This document shows positions 21,871 through 31,482 of a stretch of 33,975 nucleotides of DNA, piece by piece. The notes under the pieces were generated by a model, which ran no database searches, had not been told where the DNA came from, and saw only the letters and a program-made list of their open reading frames with translations. The stretch spans positions 1-33,975 of the IMG/VR virus record IMGVR_UViG_3300036822_000295; one strand, written 5' to 3'. Each line of letters begins with the position of its first letter. Position 1 is the stretch's first letter. The position numbers were made by a program, and so were the translations under genes. The stretch is from a virus.

Positions 21871-22230
21871 ATGAAATGGTTTTTGACTTCTATTTTTATT
21901 TTGATGCTTTCTGGTTGCGCAAATAAAATTGATTATAATAAAGCCTCTCTTAACCTTGCTTTGGGGATGAGTAAAAGTCAAGTTCAAGGGGTGATGGGGG
22001 CTCCGCGGAGGACAGATGTTAATCAAGATAGAGAAAGATGGATTTACTGGAATCCTGTTATTGTTGGTTTAACTCCAATCGATAATGAACAGTTGTCTCA
22101 AGATAGACTTGTTGTTACGTTTATTGACAACAAAGTTACCAAGTGGGGGCAACAAACTCTTTCAGATGACATTCTAGAATCATCTCAAAAAACAACACAG
22201 GCTTATATGGATGCGTTGAATAAGAAGTGA
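21871..22230 (+). CDS. Lipoprotein moron, BamE/SmpA-like
   Basis: The 119-residue protein has a lipoprotein signal (KWFLTSIFILMLSGC, lipidation expected at Cys16). The mature part (LALGMSKSQVQGVMGAP, ERWIYWNP, RLVVTFIDNKVTKWG) looks like the SmpA/OmlA (BamE) two-helix, three-strand fold. The residue after Cys is Ala and position +2 is not Asp, so outer-membrane sorting is expected. It is A/T-rich, interrupts the tail genes between GT and tape measure, and has its own candidate promoter, ribosome binding site (AAGGA) and terminator. Possible roles are changing the lysogen surface or blocking superinfection; this is inference. Confidence 0.8.
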   Translation: MKWFLTSIFILMLSGCANKIDYNKASLNLALGMSKSQVQGVMGAPRRTDVNQDRERWIYWNPVIVGLTPIDNEQLSQDRLVVTFIDNKVTKWGQQTLSDDILESSQKTTQAYMDALNKK

Positions 22231-22249
22231 TTTTTAATCATGAAACTAA

Positions 22250-22272
22250 ACCCTGCCTAGGCGGGGTTTTTT
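22250..22272 (+). terminator. Intrinsic terminator after the lipoprotein gene
   Basis: ACCCTGC and GCGGGGT pair (one G-U) around CTAG, with six T following at 22267-22272. The tape measure gene starts 17 bases later. Confidence 0.85.
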
Positions 22273-22288
22273 ATTGCCCGGAGTTAGT

Positions 22289-24859
22289 ATGGCTAGCAAG
22301 TCTCTTGGTACACTGACAATTGATCTTATCGCCAAAGTAGGCGGTTTTGTTTCAGGCATGGATAAGGCTGAGAGAGCATCTGAAAAGTGGGGTAAGCAAG
22401 TTCAAAAAGATGCTGCTGAATCAGGAAAAGCATTGGCTGGGATAGCTAGTGCAGCAGCGGCAGCGGCAACTGCTGTAGGAGTTGCAGGTTATCAATTGCT
22501 TAAGTCAACTTCAGAGCAGGTTGCATCAACAGATAAATGGGCAAAGTCTTTAAACATTTCAACCCAAGAGTTGTTGGCATGGCAATTTGCTGCTGAGAAA
22601 GCCGGTTTATCAGGCGATAACATGGCTGACATATTCAAAGACCTAGGTGACAAGATTGGCGATGCCGTTTTAAATAAATCAGGCGAAGCTGTCGATGCTT
22701 TAAATACACTTGGATTATCTGCTGAAAAGTTATCAAAGGTATCACCTGATAAGCAACTTCTTGCCATAGGTGATGCATTAGGAAAAATCAGCACAAACTC
22801 TGCAAAGATAAATATCCTAGAAGGAATCGGAAACGATCTTTCTAAGATGATACCACTATTTGATAATAACAATGAAAAATTAAAGCAATTTATTCAGCTT
22901 GCAAAAAATTACGGTGTTGCCCCAGACCCATCATCAATAGATGATTTGGTGAAAGTAAACGACATTTTTCAAGATATGGAAAGCCAAGTAAAAGGGCTTA
23001 AAATTGAAATAGCAACTGGGCTTGCTAAAGTTGATTTGTCACCTCTTCAAGATTCCTTAGATAAGTTAAGAACCGTTCTTACCGATCCTGCTGTTCAGCA
23101 AGGGCTGGTAGATTTAGTTAACAATACGGCACAGCTTGCTGGGTGGTTTGTTAAGGTTGCGGCATCTGCCGGTACCCTTCTAAAGTTTCAGAATAATAGA
23201 GTGTCTGTTCTTGGTGGGAATATAGATACAACAAATGCCGAACAAGTCGCAGGGCGTATAGAACATTTGCAAAACATGATTTCCAAAAGGTCAGGAAACA
23301 TGTATAGCGAAGACCAATCATTTTTTGGGTGGATCACTGATGATGATGATTCAATTAAAGGACTGACAAAAGAATTAAATGGACTTCTGTCAGTACAAGA
23401 AAAACTCCGCGATAAAAATATAGTAGGTAAAAATTTACCAACAGGATCTGCAACTGTAGGCACCAATCAATTTAAGTTAGGTGCTGGCGAAACTAACGGG
23501 AAGCCAACTCCAGATGCAGGAGCAAAAAAACTAGAGTCAGCATTTAAGGCTACAGAATTAAGTTACATGCGCCAGATAGCGCTGATAGAAACTACGGGTA
23601 AAAAAACTGCTGAGGTGACCGAAGCTGAAAAACTACGGTTTGACCTCGCAAGTGGGAAATTGGTTGGTATCAATGCTGAGCAACAGAAGCGCCTTGCTCA
23701 GTTGGCTGATGAGTTGGATAAACTTCAAGCGTTAAAGAAAGCCAATGAAGAAAATCTTAAGGTGGCGGCATTCGCAGCCAATCTGAAATCTTCAAATGAT
23801 AATGAACGCCAAACCTTAAATGCTGACATTATTGGCGCTGGTATGGGTGAAAAAAACCGTACCCGTATGAAAGAATTACTGGGAATACAGCAAGAGTTTA
23901 TCGCTCAGCAGCAAGAGTTGCAGAAGCAATACCAGTCCGGTGACATATCACAGTCACTATACGATAAAGAAACGCAGGCCCTCCAAGATGCACTGAATGA
24001 GAGACTTGAAATACAAGAGGATTACTACAAGCGATCCGACGAGATGCGGGATGATTGGTCATCAGGTATTTCTGATGCTCTGATTGATTTTGCTGACCGT
24101 TCAAGTGATTACTATTTACAGTCAGCAGATGCGATGACATCTGTTTTGGGTTCTGCCACCGACTCTATATCTGATCATCTCTATGATGTCATCAGCGGTA
24201 CAGAGTCTATGGGAGAAGCCATTAAAGGTATTTTCTCTGATCTTGGTCAGTCTGTTGTAAAGGCTCTGGTTGATATGGCTGCTCAGTGGCTTGTTTATCA
24301 GGGGGTTCAATTACTGATAAACAAGACCGCACAAGCTGCAGCAATTCCTGCAATGGTGGCTAATGCGCAAGCAACATCATTGCAAGCACAATTAGCAGCT
24401 TTTGCCTCAACAGCGGCAATCCCAATCGTTGGCCCGGCAATGGCTCCGGCAGCAATGGCAGCGGCAGCGGCAGTTACTACCCCTATGGTTGCCGCAATAT
24501 CTGCTGTCGGCCTATCAGGCATGGCACACGACGGTATCGATGCGGTACCGGAAACCGGTACGTGGTTGCTTCAAAAAGGGGAGCGCGTAACGACGGCAGG
24601 TACCAGTGCAAAACTGGATGCAACCCTGGAACGTGTGAGCCGTGATGCGAATACCGGAGGTAAGGCTTCTTATGCGCCAGTGACTCATTTAACCGTAAAT
24701 GGCGATCCAGATAAAAGTACGATAAGGGCAATTGAAGAGGCTGTATCTCGAGGGAATAAGCGTTTATACGGTCAGATGACTTCTGATGTTGCAACAGGAA
24801 GAGGGGATATGTCCAAAGCCCTGGGCGCTGGCTGGCAAACTAAAAGGAGGGCTGGTTAA
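22289..24859 (+). CDS. Tail tape measure protein
   Basis: The 856-residue protein sets tail length. Its N terminus (LGTLTIDLIAKVGGFVSGMDKAER) is typical, followed by an Ala-rich hydrophobic helix (about 45-68). Long helical, Lys/Gln-rich coiled coils span about 390-590, hydrophobic segments follow at about 655-735, and the C terminus includes GMAHDGIDAVPETGTWLLQKGERV. At roughly 1.5 angstroms per residue the tail would be near 130 nm, similar to lambda. ATG at 22289 has GGAG upstream. The first half is visibly A/T-richer than the second, a sign of mosaic recombination. Confidence 0.9.
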   Translation: MASKSLGTLTIDLIAKVGGFVSGMDKAERASEKWGKQVQKDAAESGKALAGIASAAAAAATAVGVAGYQLLKSTSEQVASTDKWAKSLNISTQELLAWQFAAEKAGLSGDNMADIFKDLGDKIGDAVLNKSGEAVDALNTLGLSAEKLSKVSPDKQLLAIGDALGKISTNSAKINILEGIGNDLSKMIPLFDNNNEKLKQFIQLAKNYGVAPDPSSIDDLVKVNDIFQDMESQVKGLKIEIATGLAKVDLSPLQDSLDKLRTVLTDPAVQQGLVDLVNNTAQLAGWFVKVAASAGTLLKFQNNRVSVLGGNIDTTNAEQVAGRIEHLQNMISKRSGNMYSEDQSFFGWITDDDDSIKGLTKELNGLLSVQEKLRDKNIVGKNLPTGSATVGTNQFKLGAGETNGKPTPDAGAKKLESAFKATELSYMRQIALIETTGKKTAEVTEAEKLRFDLASGKLVGINAEQQKRLAQLADELDKLQALKKANEENLKVAAFAANLKSSNDNERQTLNADIIGAGMGEKNRTRMKELLGIQQEFIAQQQELQKQYQSGDISQSLYDKETQALQDALNERLEIQEDYYKRSDEMRDDWSSGISDALIDFADRSSDYYLQSADAMTSVLGSATDSISDHLYDVISGTESMGEAIKGIFSDLGQSVVKALVDMAAQWLVYQGVQLLINKTAQAAAIPAMVANAQATSLQAQLAAFASTAAIPIVGPAMAPAAMAAAAAVTTPMVAAISAVGLSGMAHDGIDAVPETGTWLLQKGERVTTAGTSAKLDATLERVSRDANTGGKASYAPVTHLTVNGDPDKSTIRAIEEAVSRGNKRLYGQMTSDVATGRGDMSKALGAGWQTKRRAG

Positions 24860-25329
24860 TGGCGGTCACCTCAAATATCGATTATCCACATGACTATCTG
24901 CCATTGCCTCTACAGGACGGGTACGGGCTTAAACCTATAAGCCCTTTGCTCAGAACGCCGATGGTTTCTGGTCGGGCCCGTCAGCGCCGACGCTATATAT
25001 CCACGCCGACAGAGACTCCGGTATCCTGGCTCATGAATGATGTACAGGGACAGACGTTTGAAGCCTGGTATCGTGATGCTATCAGTGACGGTGCGGCTTG
25101 GTTCAACATGACGCTGCGGACTCCGATCGGGATAAAGCCTTATGTTTGTCGGTTTACGGATATTTATGAAGGTCCGGTATTGGTGGGTGGTAAATATTGG
25201 CAGTACAGCGCAACGTTAGAGCTTTGGGAGCGACCATTGCCTCCGCCAGGATGGGGTAATTTCCCCGAGTTCCTCGCAGGACAGAACATCATCGATCTTG
25301 CGCTTAATCGGGAGTGGCCAAAAGCATGA
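24859..25329 (+). CDS. Minor tail protein, distal tail region
   Basis: The 156-residue protein has the pattern DYPHDYLPLPLQDGYGLKPISPLLRT, a basic RARQRRR stretch, VSWLMNDVQGQTFEAWYRDAISDGAAWFNMTLRTP and YWQYSATLELWERPLPPP. This fits the small minor tail proteins placed just after the tape measure and before DUF1833 genes in related tails. It probably forms part of the distal tail ring. Its ATG overlaps the tape measure stop by one base (TAATG). Confidence 0.8.
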   Translation: MAVTSNIDYPHDYLPLPLQDGYGLKPISPLLRTPMVSGRARQRRRYISTPTETPVSWLMNDVQGQTFEAWYRDAISDGAAWFNMTLRTPIGIKPYVCRFTDIYEGPVLVGGKYWQYSATLELWERPLPPPGWGNFPEFLAGQNIIDLALNREWPKA

Positions 25330-25805
25330 CGGTATTAAATCGGCTTTATGCCTCTTCAGGCTCTGAAGTGATAATCGAAACACTCCAGATTGCTGTAGGT
25401 AACGCTACATACTGGCTGACACGAGGTTGGGATGATGTTACAGCCACATTGGAAAATGGGGTATCGGCAACGTTTACCGCATGTGGGATTGATTTATCGC
25501 TCCCTGCGAGGAACGCCGACGGTACGCAGGATCTGAAATTCGCCATCAGCAATATAGATGGAAAGGTTTCAAACACGATCCGCGACGCGTTAGGCAATCA
25601 AGAAATTGGCACGCTAACTTACCGGCATTACCTATCAACTGATCTCACTGCGCCAGCTTCACCGCCTTTCACGTTAACAATCAAATCTGGTTACTGGACT
25701 TCAATAGAGGTGCAGATAACAGCCGGTTATATGAATGTACTTGATACAGCTTGGCCACGGCGCCGATATACATTACCGGATCATCCAGGGCTGCGTTACC
25801 TCTAG
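25326..25805 (+). CDS. DUF1833 family tail protein
   Basis: The 159-residue protein begins TVLNRLYASSGSEVIIETLQI and continues WLTRGWDDVTATLENGVSATFTACGIDLSLPARN and LKFAISNIDGKVSNTIRDAL, the pattern of phage DUF1833 proteins (lambda L-like place, tail tip complex). ATG at 25326 overlaps the preceding stop in ATGA and is preferred over a start four codons upstream. Confidence 0.85.
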   Translation: MTVLNRLYASSGSEVIIETLQIAVGNATYWLTRGWDDVTATLENGVSATFTACGIDLSLPARNADGTQDLKFAISNIDGKVSNTIRDALGNQEIGTLTYRHYLSTDLTAPASPPFTLTIKSGYWTSIEVQITAGYMNVLDTAWPRRRYTLPDHPGLRYL

Positions 25806-25818
25806 TAAGGAATCTTCC

Positions 25819-26199
25819 ATGTTTAATCCTGATAAATACCTTTCAGTCACTTGGCTGAAGGGGGGGCGCACATACCCTGAACTTGATTGCTTCGGTATCG
25901 TTAACGAAATCCGCCGAGACATTGGCATGCCAACCTGGCCAGATTTCGCCGGGGTAACGAAGGATAATGACGGGCTTGACCGATCAGCTAAAGATCTGAT
26001 GAAAGAGTTAACAAAATGCCGTCCGGTTGAAGGGGCAGGAATCGTTTGTTACACGGGAAGTTTGGTTGATCACGTTGCGGTTGTGGTCAGCATTGATGGC
26101 ATTCTTCACGCTGCCGAATGTAATCCCAAATCAAACGTTACCTTTCTGCCGCTAACACGGTTTGAACGCCGATTTGTGAAAGTGGAGTATTACCAGTGA
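25819..26199 (+). CDS. NlpC/P60-like tail peptidase
   Basis: The 126-residue protein has YPELDCFGIVNEIRRDIG with probable nucleophile C24, and SLVDHVAVVVSIDGILHAAE with probable catalytic H85. These are the Cys and His of an NlpC/P60-type peptidase, corresponding to the C-terminal domain of lambda gpK. Such proteins sit at the tail tip and may cut peptidoglycan crosslinks during DNA entry. ATG at 25819 is chosen after the DUF1833 stop; an upstream frame would overlap that gene. It shares four bases with the J-like gene. Confidence 0.82.
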   Translation: MFNPDKYLSVTWLKGGRTYPELDCFGIVNEIRRDIGMPTWPDFAGVTKDNDGLDRSAKDLMKELTKCRPVEGAGIVCYTGSLVDHVAVVVSIDGILHAAECNPKSNVTFLPLTRFERRFVKVEYYQ

Positions 26200-29100
26200 C
26201 GATCCGTATTTACCCATCACGACTTCCCGGCGAGCCGCTGGAAACCCATGAACACAGTGCTATGACACTGCATCAGTGGTTTGTCGATAATGTGACGGAT
26301 TACAAAAATGAAATGCGTCAACCAGTAGCCGTGGAGGTTAACGGAAAATCCGTTTCTCCTGATGAATGGCCGCTATGTCACATAAGTTATGAAACTGATG
26401 TCAGGATATACCCAATCCCATATGCGACCGGTGCCGTTGTAGCTGCATGGACTGCTGTAGCGGTTGCAGTCGCTTCAGCTGCATATTCGCTGATCATGAT
26501 GTCTCGAATGAATAAAGACGGCATGGGTTCTGCAAATGGTGGTGATTCGTTGGATCTGTCTCCTGCAAAAGCGAATACCGCAAAATTGGGTGATCCGATC
26601 CGAGAAGTGCTGGGTAGAGACCGTGTTTTTCCTGATTATCTTGTTCAGCCTGTTAGTCGTTTTGATAGCAACAACCCGCAGATATATCGAACAGAAATGT
26701 TTCTCTGTATCGGTGTTGGAAACTTTGCGATTAATCAATCCACTATAAAAATTGGTAATACGCCAGTGGGCAGTTTTGGCGAGGATGTAAGCTACACCAT
26801 TTATCCTCCAGGGGTTGATGTTGGTGGCGATCCTCGTTCTGAAAACTGGTATGCATCGACTGAGGTTGGTGGGACCACTTCCGGCACCGCTGGGTTAGAT
26901 CTGGCTTCCACAGGCCCGGACTCCGTGAGCATTACTGCAGACGCGATAAGTGTGTCAGGTAATGCACTTTCAGTTATCGGTGCCGGTAGCGATACCGGTG
27001 ATTCCGTCATTCCTGATTCCTGGGTCGTTGGAACAGACCTGACCATCCAGGCTCCGGATACTTTCACTGTTGCAATTGAGGCAGGACTAAATGTTATCTA
27101 CGGTGATTTTTCAGAGTTAAACCCATCGGTAGGTTTGCCGGTATCTATGACCTGGAATGGAACAAGAATTGACTTATTCATCTCAGTTTACGATCCGGGT
27201 TCACCGGCGGTACCAGGTGTTGGTGGTAATGCGGCCAGCATAACGGCATCAGCTGCGCCTACTACCTACGATTTCAGCACTACACCATTATCATTTACGT
27301 TAGCCTGGACGGGTATCAATTATGTGATATCGCTGACGGCTAACTATGTGACGATGGGGGGGCTGACTGAAGAGATAGAGGATCAACTTTCCGGGTCTGG
27401 TTTGGATGTTTCCGCTGTAGATACGAAGATAGTAATCAGGGAAAAGGAAAGCCCATTCAGTGGTAACAGCATAGGCTTTAGTGTGCTCCCTTCAGTGTTA
27501 TTTGGTAATTCGCCAGTTGTCATTGCGGGTACCGCATCAACCGGCGGAACGCCAGCCGTAAGTGAACATATCGCTTTGGCTTGGGGTAGTGCGGTGGGTG
27601 ACGCCTTTGTGGGGATCCCAACAGGGTCGCAGCGGCTCGCGTTGGGTCTGAAAGGTTACCGATATCGCATTACAGATATAGACGGGCAAACTATTAGCGT
27701 TGAACGTCTGACGGAGAATTCTGATGGTTCAACAACCGTTGATCCTGGTTGGCCTGGATTCACCGGGCGTACCTTGCTGGATGCTACGGTAACCGGCCTG
27801 AATGATGATTATGATTGGATGGGGCCATTCCTCTGCTGTCCTCAAAATGAGAAAACGACACAGATCGAACTCAACTTTGTTTATCCGCAGGGCCTTTGTG
27901 ATGTGGGTAGCAAGGACGGCGCCATTCACTGGCATGATGTTGTGATGACACTGCAGTATCGTCTGTCAGGATCTGATGACTGGACTAGCGTTCAGATCCA
28001 GCATGGTAACAACACGGTGAACGAGGTGGGTTATACCGAAAAGGTGACGTTTCCAGCATTGGGTAATTACGAAGTCAGGATGAAGCGTGACACGCCAGTG
28101 TGGGGAGGGACAACGCGGGACTCGGTACAGTGGCAAGCTATGCGGGCCAAGTTAGCCGCACGTAAAACGAATTATCGAGATATCACTACGATCGGTTTAA
28201 CCATTCGTACCGGTAACCGTCTAGCTGCACAATCCGATCGCCGCATCAATATGGTGGCAACACGGCTTTATGATGGCCATACCTCTCGCAGTGTCAGTGG
28301 CGCGTTTTATCACGTGTTGAAAGACCTGGGATACACGGACAGCCAGATCGATTATGCAGCCATTAATTCTCTTGAAAATACGTATTGGACGCCACGCGGC
28401 GAAACCTTCGATTGGTCTGCCGGCAGCGATAACACCTCTGCTCTTGAGGTATTGCAAAGGATAGCTAATGCGGGGATGGGATATTTCCTGCTAAGTGATG
28501 GTTTAGCATCTGCCGGTAGAGAGGGTATCAAAAACTGGTCAGGTGTTATCAGTCCGCAGGAGCAAACAGAAGAGCTCCAAACCGGCTTTAAAGCGTTGTC
28601 ACAAGATGACTATGATGGGGTCGATGTTACCTACATTAACGCCACCACGTGGGCGGAGGAAACCATTCAGTGTCGTTTAAGCGATAACACAACACCTGTG
28701 AAGGTGGAGGATTACACGCTAGATGGAGTGCAAGATCCTGATAGGGCTTACCGTATCGGCATGCGGCGCCTGATGAAGTATACCCATCAGCGGTTAACGC
28801 ATTCGACGAGCACTGAAATGGATGCTCTATGTTACAACTTTGGCGATCGCATCGTTCTGACCGATGACATACCTGGCAGCAAAACGATCAGTTGTCTGGT
28901 GGTAGGTGAACAGCACGACGCCAGTACAGTACGTATCCAGGTTAGTGAGCCTCTCGACTGGTCATTTGAAAACCCGCGCTGTCTGCTTCGTTTTCAGGAT
29001 GGATCTGCATCAGTGCTGCTGGTTCCAGAACGTATTGATGATTACACATTTTCAGTGGCCAACACGGCTGATGTTCGGCTAGATGAATGGATCATGAATG

Positions 29101-29276
29101 ACCCAGCAGTAGAACCACCAAGGGTTGTTTTTTGCTCGTCAAACCGTGTTGGATATGACGCAATCATAGATGTCATTGACCCCGGCGATGATGGAACATG
29201 CCAAGTGAAAGCCCTGCAGTACACCCCTTTGCTTTATCAATACGATGATGCCAATTATCCCGGCAATATTTTTTAA
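26196..29276 (+). CDS. J: Tail tip protein J-like, with gpI-like N terminus
   Basis: The 1026-residue protein is the central tail tip/host specificity protein. Residues 1 to about 75 look like the beta-grasp start of tail protein I (IRIYPSRLPGEPLETHEH, then DVRIYPIP). A hydrophobic stretch follows (about 78-102, GAVVAAWTAVAVAVASAAYSLI), then the J core (LGDPIREVLGRDRVFPDYLVQP, TEMFLCIGVGNF). About 220-460 is a Ser/Thr/Gly-rich beta insert. Later parts (AARKTNYRDITTIGLTIRTG, GMRRLMKYTHQR, CQVKALQYTPLLYQYDD) are common to J/TipJ proteins. It probably covers both I and J functions. Confidence 0.87.
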   Translation: MTIRIYPSRLPGEPLETHEHSAMTLHQWFVDNVTDYKNEMRQPVAVEVNGKSVSPDEWPLCHISYETDVRIYPIPYATGAVVAAWTAVAVAVASAAYSLIMMSRMNKDGMGSANGGDSLDLSPAKANTAKLGDPIREVLGRDRVFPDYLVQPVSRFDSNNPQIYRTEMFLCIGVGNFAINQSTIKIGNTPVGSFGEDVSYTIYPPGVDVGGDPRSENWYASTEVGGTTSGTAGLDLASTGPDSVSITADAISVSGNALSVIGAGSDTGDSVIPDSWVVGTDLTIQAPDTFTVAIEAGLNVIYGDFSELNPSVGLPVSMTWNGTRIDLFISVYDPGSPAVPGVGGNAASITASAAPTTYDFSTTPLSFTLAWTGINYVISLTANYVTMGGLTEEIEDQLSGSGLDVSAVDTKIVIREKESPFSGNSIGFSVLPSVLFGNSPVVIAGTASTGGTPAVSEHIALAWGSAVGDAFVGIPTGSQRLALGLKGYRYRITDIDGQTISVERLTENSDGSTTVDPGWPGFTGRTLLDATVTGLNDDYDWMGPFLCCPQNEKTTQIELNFVYPQGLCDVGSKDGAIHWHDVVMTLQYRLSGSDDWTSVQIQHGNNTVNEVGYTEKVTFPALGNYEVRMKRDTPVWGGTTRDSVQWQAMRAKLAARKTNYRDITTIGLTIRTGNRLAAQSDRRINMVATRLYDGHTSRSVSGAFYHVLKDLGYTDSQIDYAAINSLENTYWTPRGETFDWSAGSDNTSALEVLQRIANAGMGYFLLSDGLASAGREGIKNWSGVISPQEQTEELQTGFKALSQDDYDGVDVTYINATTWAEETIQCRLSDNTTPVKVEDYTLDGVQDPDRAYRIGMRRLMKYTHQRLTHSTSTEMDALCYNFGDRIVLTDDIPGSKTISCLVVGEQHDASTVRIQVSEPLDWSFENPRCLLRFQDGSASVLLVPERIDDYTFSVANTADVRLDEWIMNDPAVEPPRVVFCSSNRVGYDAIIDVIDPGDDGTCQVKALQYTPLLYQYDDANYPGNIF

Positions 29277-29296
29277 TTAAATTTCGTACAAAAATA

Positions 29297-29315
29297 ACCC
29301 GCTTCGGCGGGTTTT
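29297..29315 (+). terminator. Intrinsic terminator after the tail tip gene
   Basis: ACCCGC and GCGGGT pair around TTCG, followed by four T and C. It is the third copy of the same hairpin core. Confidence 0.85.
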
Positions 29316-29333
29316 CTCATTTATGAGGCCAAG

Positions 29334-31475
29334 ATGACTACTTACAACACCAGAAACCCATTGGGTTCTACAGATCCTCGTGACCTTTATGATAACGCAG
29401 AGAACTATGATATCGCTTTAAATGGTAAATCAAATACATGGACAGATAGGTTTGGGATTGAAAGGTATACATGGGAAGGTGCACTGGCAAATATTGAACC
29501 ACTTGGACATCCTTGGACAGAGGCAGAGGCCAGTGCTGCAATAGCCTCTGGAGAGATACCCAATAACGCCTTCTATTTTGTGTGGTCAGACAACAAAAAC
29601 AGCGTTGCTGACGTATGGCAGAACGTGAATGGCGTCGCCACCAGAACAAATAAGAGCTACCCCTCAAGTGAATTTGTTTTTGAATTACAGAAGCAAGTTG
29701 ACTTCATTTTTGACAGTAACGCACAGAACGTAACTGGTTTCCCGGGGATAGCTGAAATGGCGACAGACAAAAACGGCAATGTAACCTATCAGCGTCTCGA
29801 TGATGGCACCTCACAGTTTCCTGCTGTAATGATTGGTAGCAGTATTGAACAGGTTCAAAAGTCAGACGGTTCTGTATTTCAATCCAGAGCATCTGGAGAT
29901 TCTATTCTTTCGTTATCAGAGGATGGTAGCGTTGGGATGCTTAAATATATCACTTTCTTTTCTAATTATTATCCGGATTACGCTGAAGTTCATGCCGACA
30001 AGAACGGTGAGATATTCAAGATTGTAAAAAGAAATGGCGAGATAATTGATTTAAGGAGCGGAGACGGAACTCAAAGCGAACCTGTTATTTCGTCTGATGG
30101 TGGACTGGCAATTGAGGTAAACGGTGTAATTAAATTTATTCACACTAACGGGAATAACGTCGCCTTGACTGTTGATGCGGGTAATAATACACCGGTCACA
30201 TTTAAAGCAGTGAATGGTGAATACTTCGTTAAGTTTGCATCGCAAGAGGGTGGGAGCGGAGATTTTAAAATCCATCGAGTAGCAGCTGCAGTCTCATCTC
30301 GAATTCGACAAGGCAATGGCGAACTGATCCACATCATTATTGTTGGACAATCCCTTGCCGTAGGTGCCGCCTCGATTACTCAACCGGCAGTAACGACAAC
30401 GTCAAGATACCCATATGGCGCAGTAACTTTCAACGGTGGACCCAAGTATGACAGCGCCCACACAGAGCAGTCTGTGTCGTTAGCTGACTTACAATATCTG
30501 GTCCCTATGGCTGAGAACATCGGCAAAGTAGGTGGTCAGGAGTCTGATTGCGGTGGACTTGCAGAACGACTCTGCGAGAAATCAGGAATTACCTGCATGG
30601 TTACGGCAACTGGAGCCTCAGGGACCACGTTAGCCAATATCTCGAAAGGAACAGCTTCGTTTATTGCGACGCAGTTGGTGATGCAGCGTGCCTTTGAAAC
30701 TGCTACAGGTCTGGGAATGAAGTACCGACCACACCTGCTGTTTATTCATGGTAATGCTGATGCTGTGAACAATACCAGTGCGGATACATACAAAAGCCTG
30801 ATGATGAGCCTGCGCCAGGATTATGAAAGTTATTTGGCTGATTTAACGAATGATTATGATTTTTCTCTGAAAATGTTCGTGCAGCAATTCAGCAACGCCA
30901 CTGTGCAGGCTGGTGCTGCTAGGGCTGATGTCAATCTCATAATCGGTAATGCCCAGTATGAAATCTGCCGAGATAACGATGACTTCATTCTGACCGGCAC
31001 GCAGTATGTGCGTCCATATGTCGATAAAGACCACTTGTCTAATTATGGTTATCGGACTGATGGAGAAATCGCCGGAGTGGCTATTTCCAGTTACGTGAAT
31101 TCGGGCAGTAAACTGGCACTTCGCCCAGATGACGCAAATATCACCCAAACCTCAAGTGAGGTGGTTATCCCCTTGCTAGGAGGTGTAGGGAATGCCGTTG
31201 CTGATACTGTTCGCGTAGCCGATCCGGGTAATTATGGTTTCCGCCTGGTTGGTGCAACGATAACCGGTGTCACGGTAACAGCAGGGAATGTTATTCGCAT
31301 TGCCAAAACAGGAACTGCAACCGCAGTGAACTATGCCTATGTCGGCAACAGGGCAAACATGCCAGGTGCCACGACTGGCAGCAGAGGATGCATTAGGGAT
31401 TCTGCTACTGATGTTTCCCTGGTTTCAGGACTCCCGCTTTATAACGACCTTATCGCTTTCAACAAATCTCTCTGA
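29334..31475 (+). CDS. Tailspike with SGNH-type carbohydrate esterase domain
   Basis: The 713-residue protein starts TYNTRNPLGSTDPRDLYDNAENYDIA, a virion-anchor type N terminus seen in spikes of enteric phages. Residues about 130-330 are beta-rich repeats (DKNGNVTYQRL, DGSVGML, DKNGEIFKIVKRNGEIIDL). About 335-575 is an SGNH hydrolase-like domain: HIIIVGQSLAVGA with nucleophile S340, LLFIHGNADA, and DKDHLSNYGY giving D564-x-x-H567. This predicts removal of acetyl groups from host capsule or O-antigen. About 600-713 is a beta-rich C terminus. GAGG stands before the ATG. Confidence 0.8.
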   Translation: MTTYNTRNPLGSTDPRDLYDNAENYDIALNGKSNTWTDRFGIERYTWEGALANIEPLGHPWTEAEASAAIASGEIPNNAFYFVWSDNKNSVADVWQNVNGVATRTNKSYPSSEFVFELQKQVDFIFDSNAQNVTGFPGIAEMATDKNGNVTYQRLDDGTSQFPAVMIGSSIEQVQKSDGSVFQSRASGDSILSLSEDGSVGMLKYITFFSNYYPDYAEVHADKNGEIFKIVKRNGEIIDLRSGDGTQSEPVISSDGGLAIEVNGVIKFIHTNGNNVALTVDAGNNTPVTFKAVNGEYFVKFASQEGGSGDFKIHRVAAAVSSRIRQGNGELIHIIIVGQSLAVGAASITQPAVTTTSRYPYGAVTFNGGPKYDSAHTEQSVSLADLQYLVPMAENIGKVGGQESDCGGLAERLCEKSGITCMVTATGASGTTLANISKGTASFIATQLVMQRAFETATGLGMKYRPHLLFIHGNADAVNNTSADTYKSLMMSLRQDYESYLADLTNDYDFSLKMFVQQFSNATVQAGAARADVNLIIGNAQYEICRDNDDFILTGTQYVRPYVDKDHLSNYGYRTDGEIAGVAISSYVNSGSKLALRPDDANITQTSSEVVIPLLGGVGNAVADTVRVADPGNYGFRLVGATITGVTVTAGNVIRIAKTGTATAVNYAYVGNRANMPGATTGSRGCIRDSATDVSLVSGLPLYNDLIAFNKSL

Positions 31476-31482
31476 GGCCCCA

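Noticed and set aside
31333-31482. N-terminal extension of the LamG-like protein
   Set aside because: It overlaps the conserved end of the spike gene in another frame, while ATG at 31483 has GAGG immediately upstream.
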